This document shows positions 13,656-22,821 of a stretch of 37,203 bases of DNA, piece after piece; the stretch's first letter is position 1, and every line of letters starts with the position of its first letter. The translations under genes were made by a program, and so were the position numbers. The notes beneath the pieces are model-generated. The model was not told the origin of the DNA, did no database searches, and saw only the letters and a program-made list of their open reading frames with translations. Origin of the DNA: an uncultured Pseudomonadota bacterium (GTDB taxonomy: Bacteria > Pseudomonadota > Alphaproteobacteria > RF32 > CAG-239). The stretch spans positions 1 to 37,203 of the forward strand of contig CACWKS010000014.1 in the NCBI GenBank assembly GCA_902761535.1, written 5' to 3'.

Positions 13656-16292
13656 TTATTTCATACATTTTTCAATGATAGTTAAAGCTTCCTCCAATTT
13701 TTTCTTTTTATCCGAAGCCTCTCTTTGTCGCCGCCGTTCTTCCGCAACAACCTTTTCCGGAGCCTTTTCTACGAAAGCCGGGTTATTGAGTTTTGCTTCA
13801 TATGAACGCAAATTATGTTCCAAGGCTGTAATTTCTTTGGTTAGTCGTTCACATTCGGCCGCAAAATCCATTACTCCTTGTAATGCCAACAAAATCACAC
13901 CTTTTGAAGTAACAACTTGAACCATATCTTGTGTCGCTTCATCTTCGCGTATTTGTAAAAATTCCAACCGAGCTAATGAACAAATAATTTTATCCATATC
14001 CTTTAAATAATCTTTAGCCGGACTTGCCCCTTGCAAATAAGCTTTTAATTTAGCACCGGCCGGCAAATTCATCTCAACTCTCAGCGAACGAATTTTGGAA
14101 ACGACTTCTATAACCCAATCAACCGCTTCCTCTGCTTGAGTATCAATTTTTTCGTCTCTTACCCAATTCTGCAACATCAATTCATCTTGCATACCCAAAC
14201 TGTTCCAAATCTGGGTAGTAATAAACGGCATAAACGGATGCAAAATCAACATAATACGTTTTAATACCCATGCAAAAACAGCTTTCGTCTCGGCTTTTTC
14301 TATTTCATTTTCGCCATACAAAATTGGTTTACTCATCTCAATATACCAATCACAAAAATCTCCCCATACAAATTGATATACTGCATTGGCCGCATCGGAA
14401 AATCTGAAATTATTCAAACTGCGACTAACCTCCTTTGTTGTCTTTTTAGCTTTTGCTACAATCCAACGATTAACCTGACCTTGTGCTTTGTTTTCATCAA
14501 AATCAGCACCGAAATCAATCTGATTCATCTCTCCGAAACGTGCAGCATTCCATAATTTTGTAGCAAAATTACGATATCCTGCAATTCGTGCCTCACTCAT
14601 GTTTATATCGCGACCTTGTGTTTCCATCGCTGCCATAAAAAAGCGTAAAGCATCTGCACCATACTTATCAATCATTTCTATCGGATTGACCGTATTACCT
14701 TTTGATTTTGACATTTTATGCCCGTGTTCATCCCGCACCAATCCATGCAAATAAACAGTTTTAAACGGAATTTTTTTCATGGCATACAAGCTCATCATCA
14801 TCATACGAGCAACCCAGAAGAAAATAATATCAAATCCTGTTACTAATACCGAAGTCGGATAAAAAGTATCCAAAAATTCACTCTTATCCGGCCAACCGAG
14901 AGTAGAAAAAGCCCACAATCCGGAAGAGAACCAAGTATCCAAGACATCGGTTTCTCTTCTTAATTCAACCTCATGCCCGTAAAACTCCTTAGCGGCAGAC
15001 TTGGCTTCATCTTCATTTTCCTCACAGAAAATATACTCATCGGGTCCATACCAAATCGGCATTTGATGTCCCCACCATAATTGACGTGAAATACACCAAG
15101 GCTGAATATTACGCATCCACTCAAAATAAGTTTTTTCATAATTCTTCGGTAAGAACTGAACCTCACCATTTTCAACTTTTTTAATCGCTTCAACAGCCAA
15201 TTTCGGAGCATCAACAAACCATTGATCGGTCATCATCGGTTCAATCACTACGCCGGATCTGTCACCGTAAGGTATAACCATAGGATGATCTTCTATCTTA
15301 TCCATCAAACCCAATTCGGTTAATTTAGCAATGGTTGCCTCACGTGCCTGCATGGTTGACATACCTGCAAACGGAGTATTCTCATTCAAAGTTGCATCGG
15401 GATTCAATACATTAACTAACGGCAAATTATGGCGTTTTCCTACCTCAAAATCGTTAAAATCATGTGCCGGCGTAATCTTAACCGCACCGGTTCCTTTCTC
15501 GGGATCTGCGTGTTCGTCGGCAATAATCGGTATAACTTTGTTAATAATCGGTACTATACAATTCTTACCTATAAGATGCTTCAACTTTTCATTATCTTTG
15601 GAAATTGCTACTGCCGTATCGCCAAACATCGTTTCCGGACGAGTAGTCGCAATATGAACAAAATTTCCCTCTTCTCCCTCTATCGGGTAACGATAATAAT
15701 ACATTTTCCCCATCGCTTCTTTCTGCACAACTTCTAAATCAGAAACTGCCGTCATAAATTTGGAATCCCAGTTAACCAGCTTTTTAGCTTTATAAATCAA
15801 TCCGTCTTTATACATATTTACAAATATTTTTCTGACCGCACGACTCAAACCTTCATCCATGGTAAAACGCTCTCTTGACCAATCACACGAAGATCCCAAT
15901 CTCCGCAACTGGCGACAAATCGTTCCCCCCGATTCTTCACGCCATTTCCATACTGTTTCGATAAATTTTTCTCTCCCCAAATCATGACGACTTACACCTT
16001 GTTTTGCCAAATTACGTTCAACCACCATCTGAGTTGCAATTCCGGCATGATCCGTTCCCGGTTGCCATAAAACATTTTTACCTTGCATGCGATTATAGCG
16101 TGTCAATATATCTTGCAAAGTGTAGTCAAGTGCATGTCCCATATGCAAAACACCGGTAACATTAGCCGGAGGGATTACAATACAAAAGGGCTCTTTTGAC
16201 TTATCCATCGAAGGCTTAAAATATCCGGCTGCTTCCCAATTTTTATAAATATTTTCTTCCCAATCTTTCGGATTATAATTCTTGTCTAACAT
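13656..16292 (-). CDS. valS: Valyl-tRNA synthetase
   Basis: Charges tRNA-Val, with an editing domain that removes Thr-tRNA-Val. The 878-residue class I synthetase has the HIGH-type motif HMGHAL within PPANVTGVLHMGHALDYTLQD, the CP1 editing domain with TTRPETMFGDTAVAIS and GTGAVKITPAHDFNDFE, the WCISRQLWWGHQMPIWY block, and KMSKSKGN. The C-terminus has the anticodon-binding domain and the ValS coiled coil (about 810-878, ending KKKKLEEALTIIEKCMK). ATG start with a GGGAAA ribosome site. It lies downstream of popZ with a hairpin between them. tolC-popZ-valS is a typical alphaproteobacterial order. Confidence 0.98.
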   Translation of the reverse strand: MLDKNYNPKDWEENIYKNWEAAGYFKPSMDKSKEPFCIVIPPANVTGVLHMGHALDYTLQDILTRYNRMQGKNVLWQPGTDHAGIATQMVVERNLAKQGVSRHDLGREKFIETVWKWREESGGTICRQLRRLGSSCDWSRERFTMDEGLSRAVRKIFVNMYKDGLIYKAKKLVNWDSKFMTAVSDLEVVQKEAMGKMYYYRYPIEGEEGNFVHIATTRPETMFGDTAVAISKDNEKLKHLIGKNCIVPIINKVIPIIADEHADPEKGTGAVKITPAHDFNDFEVGKRHNLPLVNVLNPDATLNENTPFAGMSTMQAREATIAKLTELGLMDKIEDHPMVIPYGDRSGVVIEPMMTDQWFVDAPKLAVEAIKKVENGEVQFLPKNYEKTYFEWMRNIQPWCISRQLWWGHQMPIWYGPDEYIFCEENEDEAKSAAKEFYGHEVELRRETDVLDTWFSSGLWAFSTLGWPDKSEFLDTFYPTSVLVTGFDIIFFWVARMMMMSLYAMKKIPFKTVYLHGLVRDEHGHKMSKSKGNTVNPIEMIDKYGADALRFFMAAMETQGRDINMSEARIAGYRNFATKLWNAARFGEMNQIDFGADFDENKAQGQVNRWIVAKAKKTTKEVSRSLNNFRFSDAANAVYQFVWGDFCDWYIEMSKPILYGENEIEKAETKAVFAWVLKRIMLILHPFMPFITTQIWNSLGMQDELMLQNWVRDEKIDTQAEEAVDWVIEVVSKIRSLRVEMNLPAGAKLKAYLQGASPAKDYLKDMDKIICSLARLEFLQIREDEATQDMVQVVTSKGVILLALQGVMDFAAECERLTKEITALEHNLRSYEAKLNNPAFVEKAPEKVVAEERRRQREASDKKKKLEEALTIIEKCMK

Positions 16293-16331
16293 TTTTTAAT
16301 TTTCCCATTACACATTATTATCAATATAAAC

Positions 16332-16362
16332 ACAAAATGCCCTCAAAAATATTTAAGGGCAC
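16332..16362 (-). terminator. Terminator after popZ
   Basis: On the minus strand the arms TGCCCTTAAA and AGGGCA (16355-16361 and 16339-16344) form a stem with an AT-rich loop, followed by TTTTGTG (16338-16332). It lies in the 101-bp popZ-valS gap and could attenuate rather than stop transcription into valS. Confidence 0.55.
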
Positions 16363-16393
16363 GAAAATCCAGGTCGATTCGACAATTTACGCC

Positions 16394-17407
16394 TTAAGAA
16401 CCGACCTTTTCAATCACTCGAGCAATTTCTTCTTTTACTATTTTCTCAATCATAATCGGCAAATTATTATTCATCCATTCTTTAACCTGACGCTTTATTT
16501 CAGCCTCTGCCATTGAGTAATAATCAGCTCCGTTATTCCATTTCTTAGCTATGTCATCACCGATTACCTTTACAATGGCATCTTTAACAAAATCTTCCAA
16601 AGTTCTGTTTCCTTGACCTAAACCAATTATTTGCGGCATTTCAACAACTTTTTTCTTTTCCGCATTGCCACCCTTAGCAAACATTTTAGCGAAATTACTT
16701 ATTATGTTAGCCGATACATCAACTGCATCGTCAGCTTCTACATCAGCCTCTTTTACCTCACTATAAGCTACCTCTTGATTCGTTTCCAAATCTTTTTGCA
16801 CATCTTCTTTTTGTGGTTCAATAGAAAGCCCCGTTTCACTTTCTGTTGTTTCTGCCGCTTCAGCATTAACATCTTCAATGTTATTACTCTCATTATTTTC
16901 ACTATCTGTAACAACATCTTCTTGATGAGGCTCTTGTTCCGTATCTACCGGTTGCTCAACTGTAAAATTGACACCTTCATCGCCGTCATTTGTTGAAACA
17001 ATTTTTTCTTTATTCTCAACCCCTGCATTTACATCATTTTCATCAACAGGTTTATCTTGTACGTCCGCAACGGTTATGTCATTTTCTTCTGTAATAATCA
17101 TCGATGAATTTTCAGTTTCAGACACTTTGTTTTCATCACTATCAATATCACCTATAGCCAAATCCAATGGAGATCCTTCTTCGACCTGATTTATTTCCGC
17201 AACATCATCACCTGTTTCGCCAATACGCATATCATCTGACAATTCTATAATATCATCAGTCCCATCTATCGCAACAGCATCCGATTCGTCACTGCTGCTG
17301 GATACCTCTACATGATTCACATTTTTATCATCTTCATCTTCTTCTAAAATGCTTTTGATTGAAGATAAAATATCGTCAACTTCCATATTTTCATTATCAT
17401 CAGTCAT
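16394..17407 (-). CDS. popZ: Polar organising protein PopZ (DUF2497 family)
   Basis: PopZ forms a polar matrix that anchors the chromosome origin and cell-cycle regulators in alphaproteobacteria. The 337-residue protein shows the family's three parts. A short N-terminal binding helix (VDDILSSIKSILEEDEDD) comes first. A long disordered, very acidic linker rich in Asp, Glu and Asn follows (about 25-235, over 200 residues; Caulobacter PopZ is 177 in all). The C-terminal oligomerisation helices close it (TLEDFVKDAIVKVI, then EWMNNNLPIMIEKIVKEEIARVIEKVG). The ATG at 17405-17407 is chosen over the upstream GTG because GAGAG lies just before it. Its place between tolC and valS supports the call. Confidence 0.87.
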   Translation of the reverse strand: MTDDNENMEVDDILSSIKSILEEDEDDKNVNHVEVSSSSDESDAVAIDGTDDIIELSDDMRIGETGDDVAEINQVEEGSPLDLAIGDIDSDENKVSETENSSMIITEENDITVADVQDKPVDENDVNAGVENKEKIVSTNDGDEGVNFTVEQPVDTEQEPHQEDVVTDSENNESNNIEDVNAEAAETTESETGLSIEPQKEDVQKDLETNQEVAYSEVKEADVEADDAVDVSANIISNFAKMFAKGGNAEKKKVVEMPQIIGLGQGNRTLEDFVKDAIVKVIGDDIAKKWNNGADYYSMAEAEIKRQVKEWMNNNLPIMIEKIVKEEIARVIEKVGS

Positions 17408-17482
17408 AAGGCTCTCTCTTTCATTTGGCACTCAACATTTGATATGCTATACAAAAAATATTAATAAAGCAAGTATTTATCA

Positions 17483-18841
17483 TCAATTAAGCGAAAACCA
17501 CTTACCTCTTGTATCCTGATAGTACTTTTCCGCATCATACAATTCAACATTAAGGCTCAAATCCTTCGCTGTCATTTTTCCCATCGAAGCCAATAAATTC
17601 ATTACTGCAACATAATAACTTCTGCGAGCTTTTACATCATTAACTTCCGAGTTCAACAGTTCCTGATATGCATCTAACACGTCCAAAATCGTACGATTTC
17701 CTAAAGCTTCCTCTCTTTGAACCCCGTCTAATGCTATCTTGCTAGCCTCAATCTGATCAGATATTGACTTTAATTGTGACTCATTGGCTTTCATATTTTC
17801 CCAAGCACTGCGTACTGCCGCTTTTACTGCTCGTTTAGCTTCTAAAACACCTTCTTGAGCCTGCCATTTCAAATACTTACTCTGACGAATTTTAGCATTG
17901 GTCGAACCTCCCGCATACAAAGGCACACTCAAATTGACGCCCCATTCAGTATTATCAATCGTTGAATTATGGTGATTCTGATCCGATTTATTGCGTCCGA
18001 CCGATCCGTCCAAACTAAGCGACGGCCACAAATCCCCTTCGTTGGAATAAACTTGATAACCTCTTGCCGCATAAATATTCTGAGCTTGTTTAATCGAATA
18101 ATTACTTCTCATGGCAATATCCAAAGCTTCATCATAACTGTTCGGCAACATTGCTTTCATTGCAGTTGGCTCTTTCAATTCTTCCGGCTCACTTCCGACA
18201 TATTCAACATAATTGGCTATTGAAGCTTGCAAAGTTCCTTCCGATGCGATTCTATCAGAAATTGCTTGAGAATGGCGAGCTTTTGCTTGGCTCACATCAG
18301 TACGCGTAACTTCACCGACCTTAAAACGTTCCAATGTTTCATCTAATTTTTTCTTTAGTAATTTCTCATTATTTTTTTGCAAATCAACTATCGCCCGATT
18401 CTGTAACACATCCAAATAAGCGGTTGAAGCTGCAGTTAAAATATTTTGTTCAACATTTGCCAGGTTATTTTGTGCTGCTTTAACAGCTCTATCGGCCGCT
18501 TTAACCGAATTAACCGTCGAATAACCGTTAAACAAAGGTTGAGTAGCTTTTAATGAACCGCCCAAACTGTCATAATCACCGTCATTCCCCGTACCTTTTT
18601 TCACTCTGTTTTTACCATCGCGATAACTTCCGCCGGCACTGATATTCGGACGATACCCGACTTTAGCCAAAGCAACATTTTCATCTTCGGCACGCAAAGA
18701 CGCTCTTTGTGCCTGTAATGTCGGATTAGAATTGTAAGTTTTAGCCAAAACTTCAAAAATATCTTCTGCCGCAGCCGTATTTGCTCCGCAAACAGTCAAT
18801 GCAACACCCAACAACAACTGATTAATCAAACTTTTTTTCAT
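17483..18841 (-). CDS. tolC: TolC family outer-membrane efflux/secretion protein
   Basis: The trimeric outer-membrane channel used by RND efflux pumps and type I secretion. The 452-residue protein has a signal peptide (cleavage near NTAAAEDIF) and two repeats of long alpha-hairpins typical of the family. Landmarks are NPTLQAQRASLRAEDENVALAK with YRPNISAGGSY, then TRTDVSQAKARHSQA, SLDGSVGRN with VNLSVPLYAGGS, and GNRTILDVLDAYQELLNSEV. The chosen ATG (18839-18841) lies six bases after AGGTG; a GTG three codons upstream overlaps that site. It is transcribed ahead of popZ with a 75-bp gap. No adaptor or inner-membrane pump gene is adjacent. Confidence 0.94.
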   Translation of the reverse strand: MKKSLINQLLLGVALTVCGANTAAAEDIFEVLAKTYNSNPTLQAQRASLRAEDENVALAKVGYRPNISAGGSYRDGKNRVKKGTGNDGDYDSLGGSLKATQPLFNGYSTVNSVKAADRAVKAAQNNLANVEQNILTAASTAYLDVLQNRAIVDLQKNNEKLLKKKLDETLERFKVGEVTRTDVSQAKARHSQAISDRIASEGTLQASIANYVEYVGSEPEELKEPTAMKAMLPNSYDEALDIAMRSNYSIKQAQNIYAARGYQVYSNEGDLWPSLSLDGSVGRNKSDQNHHNSTIDNTEWGVNLSVPLYAGGSTNAKIRQSKYLKWQAQEGVLEAKRAVKAAVRSAWENMKANESQLKSISDQIEASKIALDGVQREEALGNRTILDVLDAYQELLNSEVNDVKARRSYYVAVMNLLASMGKMTAKDLSLNVELYDAEKYYQDTRGKWFSLN

Positions 18842-19036
18842 ACCATTCACCTAAAGTTCTATCAAACAATAATTAGTTCGCTTATATATCTTTTCTTCCG
18901 AAACTTCAAATTATTTTATCAAAAAATCCCTAACCTTTATCAAAAAAGCCTCTATTAACTTTTATTTTATTAACCATATATCAAACAATTTTTTATATTA
19001 TCGTGGCATCTTATAAAAAACTTAGGAGTAGAAAAA

Positions 19037-21496
19037 GTGAACAAAAAATCCGCTATTGTTAATGAGATTGATAAAGCTCGCCTTAAATTTTCCATTGAGC
19101 ATTATATAGAATATTTTATCGGTAAACGTGTTTGCGAAATTACCAAAGACGAAGCCTTGCAAGCCATTGCTTTGGCTGTGCGTGAATTTGCCATGGATAA
19201 AATGTATCAAACTATTGCACGCTACAACAAATGCAATTCCAAAAGAGTTTATTATTTATCGATTGAATATTTACTCGGGCGCTCACTGGAAAATAACCTT
19301 CATTCTTTAGGGCTTTTTGATATTATTAAAGACATCAAAATTGACGGGTTTCCCGATATATCTTTAGAAGAAATTTTTGATACCGAATACGATCCTGCTT
19401 TAGGTAATGGAGGTTTGGGAAGATTAGCCGCCTGTTATCTTGATTCTATGGCTTCGCTCGGCATTGCCGGATTCGGTTATGGAATCAACTATAAATTCGG
19501 GTTATTTAAGCAAAAATTTGAAAACGGCTACCAAATTGAACAAGCTGACACTTGGCAAGGCGAAGAGTCTCCTTGGCAATTTGCCCGTCACGATCGTATT
19601 GTCAAAATCCCGATTTACGGTGATGTGGAAATTCTGAATAATCCCGACGGCACCAAAGACTTTTTATGGATGAACACCAAAACCATCTATGGTGTTCCTT
19701 TTGATTTTCCGATTGTCGGTTATAATGGTAAGTCAGTTAACTACCTGCGCCTATTTTCTGCTAAAACCGATGATGAATTGGATATTAATATTTTTAATAA
19801 AGGCGGTTATATCGAAGCGATGAAGGATAAGATTGAAACTGAAACCATTTCCAAGGTTCTCTATCCTTCCGATGATGTTGCTTCCGGCAAAGAACTACGC
19901 CTTAAACAGCAATATTTCTTTGTATCTTGCGCTATCCAAGATATTATTCGCCGTTTTATGGAAAAAAGCGATGATTTCAAAAAGCTGCCAGATAAAGTTG
20001 TAATCCAGCTTAATGATACTCATCCGGCCATTGCTATCGCCGAGATGATGCGTATGTTGGTTGATGTTCATGGTCTGGAATGGGATGATGCCTGGGAAAT
20101 CACCTCAAGTTGTTTTGCTTACACCAATCACACTTTATTGCCCGAGGCTTTGGAAACCTGGCCGGCTTCATTAATTGGTCGTATGTTGCCCCGTCACCTA
20201 CAAATCATCTACGAAATCAATCGTCGTTTTATGGAATTTGCCCGTATGCGATTCGGCAACAATGAAGAAAAACTTCGCAAGGTATCCATTGTATCCGGCG
20301 AGGGTGACAAACAAATTATCCGTATGGCCAACCTCTCGATTGTCGGCTCGTTTTCGGTTAACGGCGTTGCTGAGATTCACTCTGAATTGATTAAAACCAA
20401 ATTGGTTCCTGAATTTTATGAACTATGGCCGGAAAAATTCACTAATATCACCAACGGTATCACCCCGCGGCGGTGGTTGCTCCATGCCAATACAGCTTTA
20501 GCCGATTTAATCGATTCTAAAATCGGCAATGACTGGGTTACCAAACTCGATAAACTTAAAGAGTTGGAACAATATTCTTCCGATAAAAAATTCATTCGTC
20601 AGTTGGGTGAGGTAAAGCTTACCAACAAAAAACGTCTGGTTAAAGTCATTCATCGCGCTTGCGGCGTTATGGTTGATCCCGAAAGCATGTTTATCGTCCA
20701 TGCCAAACGCATCCATGAATATAAGCGTCAGCTGATGACCATTCTGCAAGTCATTGGTGATTATTTGGCAATCATTAAAGACAATCAGCGTCCGACCACG
20801 CCGAAAACTTATATTTTCGCCGGAAAAGCCGCCCCTTCTTACAACTTTGCCAAACTGATTATTAAACTAATCAACAATGTTGCCGATGTAATCAATAACG
20901 ATCCGCAAGTCAACGATATGCTCAAAGTTGTATTTCTTCCCGATTATAAAGTATCTTTGGCCGAAGTATTGATTCCTGCGGCTGACCTAAGCCTACAGGT
21001 TTCAACTGCCGGATTCGAAGCTTCGGGAACTTCCAATATGAAATTTGCCCTCAACGGAGCACTCACCCTTGGCACACTTGACGGAGCCAATATTGAAATC
21101 CGCCAAGCTGTAGGCAAAAGCAATTTCTATCTGTTCGGTCTCACCGAAGAGGAAGTTCAACAACAGCGTAATACTTACAATCCGCGCGCACTTTATGAAA
21201 GCAATAATTATATCAAACGTATCTTAAATGCACTCAACTCTAATATGTTTTGCGAAAAAGATTATGTTCTGCTGTTCAAGCCGATTGTTGAAGAACTGCT
21301 CAATCGTGATTATTATTTCATTTTAGCGGATTTGGTTTCATTTGATGAGAAGATGCAACAAGCCGAGAAGGATTTTCTTAATCAAAACAAATGGCATACC
21401 ATGGCCTTGCACAATATAGCCAACATTGGCAAATTTTCTTCCGATCGCTCGGTTGCCGAATATGCCGCCAACATTTGGCACATCAAATCCTGCTGA
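19037..21496 (+). CDS. glgP: Glycogen/starch/alpha-glucan phosphorylase
   Basis: Releases glucose 1-phosphate from alpha-1,4-glucans using pyridoxal phosphate. The 819-residue GT35 enzyme is of full length. It has KRVYYLSIEYLLGRSLENNL, the GNGGLGRLAACYLDSMA loop, NDTHPAIAIAEMMR, THHTLLPEA-like TNHTLLPEALETW, the VHAKRIHEYKRQ block and the PLP lysine region EASGTSNMKFALNGALTLGT. The start is the GTG at 19037, eight bases after TAGGAG; an AT-rich stretch with TATATT/TATTAT near 18994 could hold the promoter. Other glg genes are absent from the window, and a strong terminator follows, so it is a single-gene unit. Confidence 0.96.
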   Translation: MNKKSAIVNEIDKARLKFSIEHYIEYFIGKRVCEITKDEALQAIALAVREFAMDKMYQTIARYNKCNSKRVYYLSIEYLLGRSLENNLHSLGLFDIIKDIKIDGFPDISLEEIFDTEYDPALGNGGLGRLAACYLDSMASLGIAGFGYGINYKFGLFKQKFENGYQIEQADTWQGEESPWQFARHDRIVKIPIYGDVEILNNPDGTKDFLWMNTKTIYGVPFDFPIVGYNGKSVNYLRLFSAKTDDELDINIFNKGGYIEAMKDKIETETISKVLYPSDDVASGKELRLKQQYFFVSCAIQDIIRRFMEKSDDFKKLPDKVVIQLNDTHPAIAIAEMMRMLVDVHGLEWDDAWEITSSCFAYTNHTLLPEALETWPASLIGRMLPRHLQIIYEINRRFMEFARMRFGNNEEKLRKVSIVSGEGDKQIIRMANLSIVGSFSVNGVAEIHSELIKTKLVPEFYELWPEKFTNITNGITPRRWLLHANTALADLIDSKIGNDWVTKLDKLKELEQYSSDKKFIRQLGEVKLTNKKRLVKVIHRACGVMVDPESMFIVHAKRIHEYKRQLMTILQVIGDYLAIIKDNQRPTTPKTYIFAGKAAPSYNFAKLIIKLINNVADVINNDPQVNDMLKVVFLPDYKVSLAEVLIPAADLSLQVSTAGFEASGTSNMKFALNGALTLGTLDGANIEIRQAVGKSNFYLFGLTEEEVQQQRNTYNPRALYESNNYIKRILNALNSNMFCEKDYVLLFKPIVEELLNRDYYFILADLVSFDEKMQQAEKDFLNQNKWHTMALHNIANIGKFSSDRSVAEYAANIWHIKSC

Positions 21497-21518
21497 TTAT
21501 CAACTGACCAACCTCACA

Positions 21519-21560
21519 AACTTCCATAATTATTTGAATTATGGAAGTTTTTTATTTTAT
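21519..21560 (+). terminator. Terminator after glgP
   Basis: A perfect 13-bp stem (arms 21519-21531 and 21537-21549, AACTTCCATAATT) with a five-base loop runs into TTTTTTATTTTAT. Confidence 0.9.
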
Positions 21561-21592
21561 TATAAATTTTCATAAAATTTGACAAATTTTAC

Positions 21593-21621
21593 TTGATTTT
21601 TTATCACAAAAGTGCTATTTT
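21593..21621 (+). promoter_or_regulatory. Possible promoter for the unknown gene at 21655
   Basis: TTGATT (21593-21598), 17 bases, TATTTT (21616-21621). A second TTGACA at 21579-21584 has no good -10 partner. Since a strong terminator ends glgP just upstream, a promoter is needed here. Confidence 0.4.
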
Positions 21622-21654
21622 CCATCAAAATAAAAATTTGGGAGAATTTTAACA

Positions 21655-22722
21655 ATGCCTATAAATAAAAATGACTCTGAAAATACAGGGCAATTTAATC
21701 AAAACACCCCTGAATTAAATTCAGAAAATATCGTGCAGGCTGCCTCGGATAATTCTGATTTCGATATTGAGCAAATCACCCCATTATATCCCGAATGGCT
21801 TGAAAGAGTTTTCACTACCAGTTTTGATAACTTGCCTCAAGATACTAACCCCTATTCTGATGCTGAAGAATATAAAAACATAACATTACAACAAATGTTG
21901 GATTCTTTTTGTTCGCTTGACGTTGAAAGATACAATGAAACATTTAAGGATTTTCTAATTATCACCGATTTAGAAAGATATTGGCCGTCTGTACCTGACG
22001 ATATGGCACCGCAAGTTATCCAAAAACGTATTCAATTTGTTCCCGAATTGAATACCTTATACCAAGCAGTAAATATTGGTGCAAATTATGGTAATCTTTT
22101 TGATCCTGCTGTTATTAAACAAGATATTGATGATTTTCGTGATCGATATTTAGAACTGTCACAACAATTATCACCCTATATATTTGCTAACCTTGAGTAT
22201 AAAACAGCACAACTTTATAATGGACTGAAGAATAATGATAACACTATTAGTCTTACTCCTTTATACTATAATGTGCTACATAACAGTGATGATCCTAAAG
22301 CCATTCATGACAGCTTTCATCACCTTAACTTTGCTCGAATATGCAATCAAGTTGCTTTAGATTCATGTAATCGCATTCTTGATGATGATAATATAGAAAA
22401 AAGTGCTAGCGATTATTTTTACTTGTACAAAACTATGGGAGATGCTCATAGCCGTAATAAACATAAAATCGGTTTTATAATTCCTTCCCAGAAAGCCAAA
22501 ATGGACGCTCACAATTGCACCGCAGCTGAATATTATGAAAAAGCATTACCTTATGCCCCCACTGAGTATGATAAAATAGCAACTCTCAAAAGAATCTATG
22601 TCACCGATGTTAATAAATACAATAGATATATGAAAAAATACCCTGCTTCTCTTATGGAAAGCACCTTCAGCAAACCATACGGACAGCAATCTCACTACGT
22701 CACAGACTACAATGGTCGTTAA
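21655..22722 (+). CDS. Unrecognised protein, 355 residues
   Basis: I do not recognise a family. The protein is soluble in appearance: no signal peptide and no membrane helix. Its first 35 residues are Asn/Gln/Ser/Asp-rich and probably disordered. The rest looks mainly helical, with Tyr- and Asp-rich stretches (FCSLDVERYNETFKDFLIITDLERYW, FRDRYLELSQQLSPYIFANLEYKTAQLYNGL) and a part near 280-320 (NCTAAEYYEKALPYAPTEYDK) that resembles one TPR-like helix pair. GGGAG lies upstream of the ATG. It has its own terminator-isolated position after glgP, and a second unknown gene follows 99 bp later. Composition is as AT-rich as the surrounding non-coding DNA, more so than the dcw genes. Confidence 0.75.
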   Translation: MPINKNDSENTGQFNQNTPELNSENIVQAASDNSDFDIEQITPLYPEWLERVFTTSFDNLPQDTNPYSDAEEYKNITLQQMLDSFCSLDVERYNETFKDFLIITDLERYWPSVPDDMAPQVIQKRIQFVPELNTLYQAVNIGANYGNLFDPAVIKQDIDDFRDRYLELSQQLSPYIFANLEYKTAQLYNGLKNNDNTISLTPLYYNVLHNSDDPKAIHDSFHHLNFARICNQVALDSCNRILDDDNIEKSASDYFYLYKTMGDAHSRNKHKIGFIIPSQKAKMDAHNCTAAEYYEKALPYAPTEYDKIATLKRIYVTDVNKYNRYMKKYPASLMESTFSKPYGQQSHYVTDYNGR

Positions 22723-22757
22723 AAAATTATAAAAACATATTTTTAGACAAAAAATAG

Positions 22758-22798
22758 TTGAAATGCGATTTATTTTATGTTATTATTAGATAAAATAA
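22758..22798 (+). promoter_or_regulatory. Promoter and hairpin upstream of the unknown gene at 22822
   Basis: TTGAAA (22758-22763), 17 bases, TATTAT (22781-22786) is a good sigma-70-type pair. A 9-bp inverted repeat TTATTTTAT/ATAAAATAA (22770-22778 and 22790-22798) straddles the -10 box and could be an operator, or a weak hairpin ending the previous message. Confidence 0.5.
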
Positions 22799-22821
22799 CA
22801 GCTTAAGCGAGGGATTTTAAA

